A stretch of DNA of 6,280 nucleotides. It comes from Bacteroidota bacterium (lineage in GTDB: Bacteria; Bacteroidota; Bacteroidia; NS11-12g; UBA9320). Where the stretch lies: positions 1-6,280 of the forward strand of contig CANMPY010000121.1 in assembly GCA_947499775.1 (NCBI GenBank), written 5' to 3'. Both the position numbers and the translations under genes were made by a program. Position 1 is the stretch's first letter. Every line of letters begins with the position of its first letter. The notes under the pieces are model-generated. The model was not told the DNA's origin, ran no database searches, and worked only from the letters and a program-made list of their open reading frames with translations. Of the stretch, positions 1-5,466 are shown one piece after another.

Positions 1-220
1 TAGTAAGCGCATCAATATCTAATATTGGGAAAGGTGCATCGGAATCATTAACCGAGCATGGACTTCCCGATAATATTATTCCTTTTACCGATTCATCTAT
101 TTCAGGAATTTTATTAAACGGATGGATTTCCGAATAAACATTTAACTCCCTGATTCTACGTGCAATTAATTGTGTGAATTGTGAACCAAAATCAAGAATT
201 AATATTTTTTCTACCATCAT
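1..220 (-). CDS. guaA: GMP synthase (glutamine-hydrolysing), N-terminal fragment
   Basis: GMP synthase amidates XMP to GMP with glutamine and ATP, the last step of cytosolic guanine nucleotide synthesis. Only the first 73 codons are here; the gene continues past the left edge. The fragment is the start of the class I glutamine amidotransferase domain. It begins with the family signature KILILDFGSQFTQLIARRIR (residues 5-24), followed by EIHPFNKIP and KGIILSGSP (about 50-58), the strand-turn that precedes the nucleophile cysteine region. The cysteine elbow, synthetase and dimerisation domains lie outside the window. Two consecutive ATG codons (220-218 and 217-215) give MMVEK or MVEK; either could be the start, and there is no Shine-Dalgarno site to decide. 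It lies 185 bp downstream of the response-regulator gene on the same strand, probably as an independent housekeeping unit. The family call is firm; PuuD- or TrpG-like amidotransferases lack this N-terminal wording. Confidence 0.93.
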   Translation of the reverse strand, partial: MMVEKILILDFGSQFTQLIARRIRELNVYSEIHPFNKIPEIDESVKGIILSGSPCSVNDSDAPFPILDIDALT

Positions 221-233
221 TTTTTAGAAGTGG

Positions 234-264
234 CAAAAGTAATACATTATAGTGAAAGGAAACC
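234..264 (-). promoter_or_regulatory. Possible guaA promoter, Bacteroidota type
   Basis: On the minus strand, TACTTTTG (241-234) is an exact match to the Bacteroidota -7 consensus TAnnTTTG. The -33 side is poor: only GGGGTTT lies at the expected distance (about 266-260), with no TTG. If the -7 element is used, transcription would begin only about 7-10 nt before the first guaA ATG. Such 8-mers are common by chance in AT-rich DNA, so this is tentative. Confidence 0.33.
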
Positions 265-405
265 CCTAGAATGTTATATGGTATAAAAGATTGGATTAAA
301 TCTCCGTGTATTTTTTTTTTAGAGAATGAAGTACAATTATATTCTAACTTCTTTTGAATAGTGTTAGGCAATATTGGAAATGTCTTTAAACAAATTTTTC
401 TAAAA

Positions 406-1098
406 TTAACTTTCGTTAAATTTATAGCCTACCCCACGTAACGATTTGAAATGTTTAGGGTATTTCGGATCTACTTCAAAATATTTACGAAAAGCCAATA
501 CAAAGTTATCAATAGTTCGGGTAGATGGATACACAGCATAGCCCCAAACCGTTTGCAATATTTTTTCTCTACTCACTACTTCATTCTTATTTTCAACTAA
601 CAATTTCAAGAGCAAGGCTTCTTTTTTGGTCAAAGAAAATGGGCCATGTGGACCAATAGCATCATAGCTATCAAAATTTATATAATTGGTACCAAATGAA
701 AATTCATTAAAATTGGTCTTTTTGGGCATTGGCTCGTTGCGCAATAGTAATTTCCTAACCCTTAATAGCAATTCTTCTAAATTAAATGGCTTTGCAATGT
801 AATCATCGCCCCCTTTTTTTAATCCTAAGATTCTATCTTCGGCAGTGCCCTTAGCCGACAAAAATAAAATTGGCATTTTGCTATCGTGCAATCTGATGCT
901 TTCTGCCACACCTATTCCATCAATATTAGGCACCATAATATCTAAAACGGCTAAATCAAATTTCTCCTCTTTATATTTTGCAATTGCGGTTTGGCCATCA
1001 AAAACACATACAACATTATAGCCCTCCAATTCAAAATTTAATTTTAAAGCATCAGCTAAATGCTTTTCATCTTCGAGTAACAGAATTCTCTTTTTCAT
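406..1098 (-). CDS. OmpR/PhoB-family response regulator
   Basis: This is a two-component response regulator that binds DNA in the cytoplasm after phosphorylation, most likely by the kinase encoded just upstream. The 230 residues match the family's usual length. The receiver domain (about 3-118) has acidic pocket E9/D10, phospho-acceptor D53 in VLDIMVPNIDG, the switch residue S81 (LFLSAKG), the aromatic Y100 and the conserved K103 in the AKPF motif. All key residues are present, so it should be phosphorylatable. A winged-helix effector domain (about 150-228) has the LTKKEALLLKLL start, the recognition-helix region around STRTIDNFVLAFRKYF and the terminal RGVGYKF hairpin typical of OmpR/PhoB. 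The ATG at 1098-1096 gives a normal MKKRILLLED start. The kinase gene ends 168 bp upstream, and this gap has its own promoter candidate. The regulon cannot be read from the sequence, so no symbol is given; RprY-like or other Bacteroidota names would be guesses. Confidence 0.96.
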   Translation of the reverse strand: MKKRILLLEDEKHLADALKLNFELEGYNVVCVFDGQTAIAKYKEEKFDLAVLDIMVPNIDGIGVAESIRLHDSKMPILFLSAKGTAEDRILGLKKGGDDYIAKPFNLEELLLRVRKLLLRNEPMPKKTNFNEFSFGTNYINFDSYDAIGPHGPFSLTKKEALLLKLLVENKNEVVSREKILQTVWGYAVYPSTRTIDNFVLAFRKYFEVDPKYPKHFKSLRGVGYKFNES

Positions 1099-1129
1099 TG
1101 GTCAGTTATTTATATGTTTAAAAACAAAC

Positions 1130-1166
1130 TATTCTATTTTTACAATTATATAATATACATAGAATA
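1130..1166 (-). repeat. 8-bp inverted repeat in the response-regulator leader
   Basis: TATTCTAT (1130-1137) and ATAGAATA (1159-1166) are perfect reverse complements separated by 21 very AT-rich bases. They lie inside the roughly 100-nt leader predicted between the promoter at 1206-1235 and the ATG at 1098. The stem could form in RNA but is almost all A-U and so would be weak. It could equally be a two-half-site protein target, or chance in AT-rich DNA. Confidence 0.3.
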
Positions 1167-1205
1167 AATAAATTACATATACTTCTTACATACGCAATTA
1201 TTTTA

Positions 1206-1222
1206 CAAATATGGCAAATATA
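1206..1222 (-). repeat. Tandem 8-mer, possible regulator half-sites or duplicated -7 element
   Basis: On the plus strand CAAATATG (1206-1213) and CAAATATA (1215-1222) are direct repeats with a 9-bp period. On the minus strand they read TATATTTG-C-CATATTTG. OmpR-family regulators usually bind direct repeats about 10-11 bp apart, so an autoregulatory site is possible. The repeats also resemble -7 elements, and simple duplication of a promoter motif explains them as well. Confidence 0.35.
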
Positions 1223-1235
1223 TTCATTATGACAA
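1206..1235 (-). promoter_or_regulatory. Promoter candidate for the response-regulator gene
   Basis: On the minus strand, TTG (1235-1233) is followed by a 19-bp spacer and CATATTTG (1213-1206). This fits the Bacteroidota -33/-7 pattern TTG-N19-21-TAnnTTTG with one mismatch, in the first base of the -7 element. The same TTG-N19-CATATTTG arrangement precedes the kinase gene. Transcription would start near 1200-1203, leaving an unusually long AT-rich leader of about 100 nt. An overlapping exact -7 match, TATATTTG (1222-1215), has no TTG at the right distance. Read-through from the kinase gene is also possible, because no terminator is visible between them. Confidence 0.5.
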
Positions 1236-1246
1236 TAGGCCTACTG
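1233..1246 (-). promoter_or_regulatory. Palindrome over the -33 side of the response-regulator promoter
   Basis: The perfect 8-bp palindrome TAGGCCTA (1236-1243) extends to the imperfect 14-mer CAATAGGCCTACTG, which has one mismatched pair. It lies 20-33 bp after the kinase stop codon, and its left end is the TTG/CAA of the predicted -33 element. GC-rich symmetry stands out in this AT-rich gap. It may be an operator. It is too short, with no loop, to act as a terminator. Confidence 0.3.
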
Positions 1247-1266
1247 CTAAATAATATCAAAATAAC

Positions 1267-2403
1267 CTAAGTAAAGTCAGGAAAGGTCAAAGTAAATACG
1301 GTTCCTACTGGGCTATTATGAGAAACACTTATTTTCCCTTTATGTTTTTCAACTGCTTGTTTAACGATAAACAAACCTAGTCCGCTCCCTTTTGTATCGC
1401 GAGTTTCTTCGTCTTGTAGGCGGTAAAATTTCTTAAATATTTTTTTTCTAAATCTTGGGCTAATGCCTAACCCTTTATCTTTTATTTCAATCATTAACTC
1501 GTGATTTTTTTTATAAAATAATAGTTCTACAGGCTGATTATTTGAGTACTTAATAGCATTCTCCATGAGGTTATTTAATGTCATTTTAAGCAATACCGGA
1601 TCGCCGTAGTACATAATATTTTCTACAATATTACCACTCACCTCATTTTTTAACGCAAAATTTTTCTTAACCTCATTTACTAGTTCCGAAAGGTTTATCT
1701 GCTCTTTTCTAATCTTATACCTATCATTTTCCATTTGCATGGCTGTTAGCATATTTTCGGTCATGTATTGTAATCGAGAAGCGTTTTCTAATATATTTTC
1801 CATTAGCTCAGCTTGCTTTTCTTTAGGCAAAACCCTGGTCTTTAAGGTTTCTCCAATAAGTTTAATAACTGCAATGGGTGTTTTTAACTCATGAGTTACA
1901 GATAACAAAAAATTATTTTGCTGTTTATTTAAATCAAAAACCATATTTACTGAAAAATACACCCCGAATAATCCTACACCAATAAGCAAGGTTAATAATA
2001 TGGCCTCAACTGTAAAGCTCCTCTTTTTCAATCGCAATTCTGTGGCTAATCGTTTTATGGTAATCGGATCTACATAAATTACAGCAATCTTAGTTTCATG
2101 GTTTGGTGCATAGTTTATTGTGTAATTGCCCATGAAGGTTTTATGAACAAATGCATTAACTAAAGCCGTATCGGCTACGACTCTTACATCATTAATTATA
2201 AAAGTATCGCATGCATTCGTTTTAAATTTATTGGCGAGTGCCATTTCAATTACTTTTAATTCACAAGTCTTTTGCCCCGAATTTAATAATAGTGTTTTCA
2301 TCTTATATTCATCGTTGCTAAAAAGAAGCAACGAATAGGTCCACCAACCAAACCCAGCTAATACATAAACGACGATTAAAAGAAATAAAAGTTTTAATTT
2401 CAT
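1267..2403 (-). CDS. Membrane sensor histidine kinase (two TM segments, no HAMP)
   Basis: This inner-membrane sensor kinase is expected to phosphorylate the adjacent OmpR-type regulator. It has 378 residues. TM1 spans about 5-28, followed by a periplasmic sensor of roughly 100 residues (about 29-130) with only two cysteines (C47, C65), then TM2 at about 133-153. The dimerisation/phospho-acceptor domain follows almost at once: FLLSVTHELKTPIAV puts the histidine at H171, only about 18 residues after TM2, too close for a HAMP domain. The ATPase domain is intact: N-box around N282 (NNLMENAIKYS), G1 box DKGLGIS (309-315), F-box FKKFYRL (323-329) and G2 box GSGLGL (339-344). It ends about 27 residues after the G2 box with no receiver fusion. 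The sensor region matches no family I recognise, so the ligand is unknown. The ATG at 2403-2401 gives a natural MKLKLLFLLI start with no Shine-Dalgarno site. It is separated from the upstream peptidase gene by a terminator and its own promoter. Confidence 0.96.
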   Translation of the reverse strand: MKLKLLFLLIVVYVLAGFGWWTYSLLLFSNDEYKMKTLLLNSGQKTCELKVIEMALANKFKTNACDTFIINDVRVVADTALVNAFVHKTFMGNYTINYAPNHETKIAVIYVDPITIKRLATELRLKKRSFTVEAILLTLLIGVGLFGVYFSVNMVFDLNKQQNNFLLSVTHELKTPIAVIKLIGETLKTRVLPKEKQAELMENILENASRLQYMTENMLTAMQMENDRYKIRKEQINLSELVNEVKKNFALKNEVSGNIVENIMYYGDPVLLKMTLNNLMENAIKYSNNQPVELLFYKKNHELMIEIKDKGLGISPRFRKKIFKKFYRLQDEETRDTKGSGLGLFIVKQAVEKHKGKISVSHNSPVGTVFTLTFPDFT

Positions 2404-2420
2404 TGAAATATTTAATAGGA

Positions 2421-2451
2421 CAAATATGACATATAAACCATTATAAACAAA
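2421..2451 (-). promoter_or_regulatory. Promoter of the histidine-kinase gene
   Basis: On the minus strand TTTG (2451-2448) is followed by exactly 19 bp and CATATTTG (2428-2421). This is the Bacteroidota -33/-7 pattern with one mismatch, in the first base of the -7 element. The predicted start lies about 11-14 nt before the ATG at 2403, so the leader is short. The -33 element overlaps by one base, and directly follows, the terminator hairpin of the peptidase gene. It is the best promoter candidate in the window. The -7 element and its flanks resemble those before the response-regulator gene. Confidence 0.6.
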
Positions 2452-2479
2452 GAAGAGGAAAGCATACCTTTCCTCTTCT
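2451..2479 (-). terminator. Hairpin terminator of the M16 peptidase gene
   Basis: A perfect 12-bp inverted repeat (2451-2462 with 2468-2479) has a 5-nt loop. It starts 25 bp after the peptidase stop codon. On the minus strand it reads AGAAGAGGAAAG, loop GTATG, CTTTCCTCTTCT, then TTGTTTATAA. Stem, loop and T-rich tail fit an intrinsic terminator; the tail is interrupted by G and A, so efficiency may be moderate. A plus-strand terminator is unlikely because no gene enters from that side. Confidence 0.8.
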
Positions 2480-2504
2480 GACTATTGCAATAATAGGGAT
2501 GATT

Positions 2505-5330
2505 TTAATCTAAAGTAATTTCTTTTACCTTTCCGTATCCTAATTTATTAAGCGACTCGCGAATCTTATAGGCATGTCCAACTACAATAATGGTCATGGT
2601 TTCGGGATGCAATGTTTTTTTGGCAATGGCATCGATATCGGCCTTTGTCAATCCCTTAATCAATTGCAGTTGTTCATTTACATAGGTAGATGGCAAATTA
2701 TAGGTAATAATTCTATTTAAGAATCCTGCCTTTTGGTTAGGCGATTCATATTTTAACGCATCGGCCAACAACAAAGAACTTTGTGTGAATTTTAATTCTT
2801 CTTCTGTTATTCCATTGGCTTTATAATTCACAATTTCTTTCATTACTTCCCTAATCGCACTATCTGTGGCATTGGTTCTGATATCGCCTTGCCAAAAGAA
2901 TGATCCATAATATTTATTACCTGTAAAAGCAGATTGAGGACTATAAGCAAATCCATGCTCTTCACGTATGTTCATTGTTAATCGACTATTAAAATTGCCA
3001 CCTAAAGAAAAATACATAACATTGGTTTTAAAATAATCGCCATTATAATCGTAAGGAATATGATTTTGTGCCACTGTAACAACTGATTGTGGGGCATAGG
3101 GTTTATCGATAAGGTAAATCTGAACTTTATCAAATTTAGGCAATACGCCAATAGATGGAATGACTACAGTTTTGTTTTCCCATTTTTTCAAAAAACTTAA
3201 CTTTTCAATGGCTTCAGCTTGAGAAATATCACCTGAAACCACCACATTGGTAACCGATGGTGAATAAAACTTTGCATAATAATCCTTCACATCTTCGAGT
3301 TTAATTTTATTATTTGATTTAAATGTTCCTGAATTCGATTCCTCAATTAAGGTTCCTTTATATAATATTTTATTATAAGCTATGTCCGACATCGACGAAG
3401 GATTTTTCTTATTGCTTTGAACCGATTCCAAGGTTTGTTTTTTCAGGCGCTTAAAGTCAGCAGGATCAAAGCGCGGAGTCATTAATACCCCTTCTAAAAG
3501 TAGAAGTGTGGCATCCAAATTTTCTTTCAAACAGCTTACATAACAATTGGTTCCATTCTCAGAACTTCCAAACCCTATGTTACTTCCTAACTTATCAAGC
3601 TCGGATTGAAACTCTTCGGATGTTAATTTTGTGGTTCCTTCGGTCATTAGTCCAGCCGTCATAGCGGCCGTTCCTGTTGGATATTTTCCAGTTTCTACCA
3701 ATTGGCCACCTTCCATATTGAATGATATAATAACCTTTGGACTTTCGCTTGTTTGAGTTCCAATAATTTTTAATCCATTGTCGAAAGCCGTGGTATAAAA
3801 TTCAGGTAAACGTACTGCCGAAACTGGTTTTAACTCCGGTTTTAATGAACGGTCAAAATTATCAACAGGCGCTTCGTAGGTTAAGCCTTCGTATTGAACA
3901 TCCATAACTTTTTCTTCGAAAGCATGTGGATTTACACTTTTTCCTTTAGCCGTATCTTCGGTTTCGCTTGCTTGTGGAACTACATTTATAATTATGCTTT
4001 TTTTGTCTTTTATATACGTTCTAAAAACACGCATAACATCTTCAACCGTCACGGCTTCAATAGAGTTTATTTCATCGGTTAAATTATAACTTTTATTAAG
4101 TAACATGTTCCAATGGCTTAATTTCAGAGCTTTTGATTGAACCCCATCCATAGCATTTATGGCATTGGTTTTAAACACAGTTTTGGCCTTATTTATCTCT
4201 TCAAGTGTGCATCCTTGGGCATCAAAATCAGTTAAAACTTGTCTTATTTTTGTTTCTACTTCTTTAACTGTTAATCCGCCATAGGCAGCTACAACATCTA
4301 TTTCCATAATACCTGCAAGCTCTAATGAGCTATTGCCTGATGATACTTGAACCGCTTCTTCCGTTTTAACCAGTTTTTTATACAAAGGCGAACTATTATT
4401 ACCAGCCAATACATACGCCAAAATATCCAATGCATTTTGATCTTTATGAAATTCGGGTACGGTTGGCCATGCCATTAATGTAAGTGGAAGATAAATATTA
4501 TCTGATATTTCTACATATTGATCGTATGGTAAAATGGTGCTAACCTTTTTCATTTTTGTAACAGGTTTACCTTTTTTAAATGTACCATAATATTTATTAA
4601 CCCAAGCCTTTACTTCTTCAGGATTAACATCGCCAGATACAACGACAGTAGCATTGTTTGGTTTGTACCAACGCAAAAAGAATTTGCGCAAATCGTCATA
4701 AGTAGCTATATCTAAATCATCGGTAAATCCTATCGGTGTCCATTCATAGGTTTGATTTGCAAACATGGTTTTAAACATAACCTCACTCAACATTCCATAA
4801 GGTTGATTGTCGTAGCTTTGTTTCTTTTCGTTTTTTACGGCATTGCGTTGGCTTTCAAATTTTGCTTGTGTAAACCCTTCCAAAAGCGTCGACATCCTAT
4901 CGGCTTCCATCCAAAGGAGTGATTCGGTAAAATTGCTTGGCGCAGTGTTTATATATACAGTTTGATCAAATGATGTGAATGCATTATTGGTTCCCCCTGC
5001 TTTTGATATTAATTTAAAATGTTCTTCGTCGGCAATATTTTTTGATCCCTGAAACATCATATGTTCGAAAAAATGCGCAAACCCACTGTTGCGTATGCTT
5101 TCGCGTGCCGATCCAACATGGTAGGCAATTTGTACATGCACAATTGGATCCGAATGATCCTCATGAATAATCAAGGTTAGGTCATTGCTCGTAAGCTTGT
5201 ATTTTTCATAGGCAATAAATGGTTTTCCAGGTTGTGGCTCTGCTTTTTCTATCAACTCATATTGACCAAAAGCCAATGATGAAACTGCACAAGTCAGAAG
5301 GACTAAAATTGATTTTAATTGAATGGACAT
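2505..5330 (-). CDS. Secreted M16 (pitrilysin/insulysin-type) zinc metallopeptidase
   Basis: This is an envelope peptidase predicted to degrade peptides inside an enclosed chamber. Its 941 residues fit a fused two-half M16 enzyme. A signal peptide (about 1-22) has hydrophobic core ILVLLTCAVSSLA and probable cleavage at AFG-Q. The N-terminal half holds the inverted zinc motif HFFEH (H86, E89, H90) and the distal ligand E168 in AVKNEKK, 78 residues after H90 as expected, followed by an M16_C domain (about 205-385). A linker (about 452-505) joins a second half. There the HxxEH position reads AMTAG (556-560), so this half is not a zinc site. It does supply R789 and Y796 in NIREEHGFAYS, the same seven-residue spacing as the catalytic-groove Arg/Tyr of insulin-degrading enzyme. 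It should therefore be active. The ATG at 5330-5328 gives the natural signal-peptide start. No type IX secretion tail is visible, so it is probably periplasmic or outer-membrane associated. The substrate cannot be inferred. Confidence 0.95.
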   Translation of the reverse strand: MSIQLKSILVLLTCAVSSLAFGQYELIEKAEPQPGKPFIAYEKYKLTSNDLTLIIHEDHSDPIVHVQIAYHVGSARESIRNSGFAHFFEHMMFQGSKNIADEEHFKLISKAGGTNNAFTSFDQTVYINTAPSNFTESLLWMEADRMSTLLEGFTQAKFESQRNAVKNEKKQSYDNQPYGMLSEVMFKTMFANQTYEWTPIGFTDDLDIATYDDLRKFFLRWYKPNNATVVVSGDVNPEEVKAWVNKYYGTFKKGKPVTKMKKVSTILPYDQYVEISDNIYLPLTLMAWPTVPEFHKDQNALDILAYVLAGNNSSPLYKKLVKTEEAVQVSSGNSSLELAGIMEIDVVAAYGGLTVKEVETKIRQVLTDFDAQGCTLEEINKAKTVFKTNAINAMDGVQSKALKLSHWNMLLNKSYNLTDEINSIEAVTVEDVMRVFRTYIKDKKSIIINVVPQASETEDTAKGKSVNPHAFEEKVMDVQYEGLTYEAPVDNFDRSLKPELKPVSAVRLPEFYTTAFDNGLKIIGTQTSESPKVIISFNMEGGQLVETGKYPTGTAAMTAGLMTEGTTKLTSEEFQSELDKLGSNIGFGSSENGTNCYVSCLKENLDATLLLLEGVLMTPRFDPADFKRLKKQTLESVQSNKKNPSSMSDIAYNKILYKGTLIEESNSGTFKSNNKIKLEDVKDYYAKFYSPSVTNVVVSGDISQAEAIEKLSFLKKWENKTVVIPSIGVLPKFDKVQIYLIDKPYAPQSVVTVAQNHIPYDYNGDYFKTNVMYFSLGGNFNSRLTMNIREEHGFAYSPQSAFTGNKYYGSFFWQGDIRTNATDSAIREVMKEIVNYKANGITEEELKFTQSSLLLADALKYESPNQKAGFLNRIITYNLPSTYVNEQLQLIKGLTKADIDAIAKKTLHPETMTIIVVGHAYKIRESLNKLGYGKVKEITLD

Positions 5331-5351
5331 AATTCTGATTTATATTTTCCG

Positions 5352-5383
5352 CAAATTAACTCCGAAAGAATCGAAAATTTCAA
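5352..5383 (-). promoter_or_regulatory. Promoter candidate for the M16 peptidase gene
   Basis: On the minus strand TTG (5383-5381, in a TTTTTG run) is followed by 21 bp and TTAATTTG (5359-5352). This is the Bacteroidota -33/-7 pattern with one mismatch in the TA of the -7 element. The predicted start lies about 15-18 nt before the ATG at 5330. Read-through from the barrel-SPOR gene, whose stop is 136 bp upstream, cannot be excluded. Confidence 0.42.
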
Positions 5384-5396
5384 AAAGCTTTCGATT
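5369..5396 (-). repeat. 8-bp inverted repeat upstream of the peptidase gene: operator or weak terminator
   Basis: AATCGAAA (5369-5376) and TTTCGATT (5389-5396) are perfect reverse complements with a 12-bp spacer. The repeat spans the predicted -33 element and the upstream part of the promoter spacer. A repressor bound there would block the promoter. On the minus strand the repeat is followed by CTTTC, so it could instead be a weak terminator for the barrel-SPOR gene; the long loop and poor T-tail make that less attractive. Confidence 0.4.
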
Positions 5397-5466
5397 AATC
5401 TATTATTAAAATAGTTCTAAGCTTAAGATGGAATAAATGCAGGGTTAGATACCTGAATTAATTATC

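Noticed and set aside
301..360. Terminator after the response-regulator gene (weak hairpins near the A10 tract)
   Set aside because: The best stems are only 5 bp (GAAGT/ACTTC and AGAAT/ATTCT) with loops of 13-14 nt, and the homopolymer is A, not T, on the transcribed strand.
1126..1133. ATAGTTTG on the minus strand as a closer response-regulator promoter
   Set aside because: It lacks the TA of the -7 consensus and has no TTG at 19-23 bp upstream.
2482..2496. Second hairpin after the peptidase stop (CTATT/AATAG)
   Set aside because: A 5-bp A/T-rich stem is expected by chance here, and the adjacent 12-bp stem explains termination better.
3894..4082. Plus-strand open frame of 62 codons
   Set aside because: It lies wholly inside the M16 peptidase gene on the other strand, has low-complexity Phe/Tyr-rich sequence and no homology cue; it is a shadow.
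5268..5330. Lipoprotein signal on the M16 peptidase (C14 in LLTC)
   Set aside because: The residue before Cys is Thr rather than Gly, Ala or Ser, and a standard signal-peptidase I site AFG-Q follows; soluble export is more likely.
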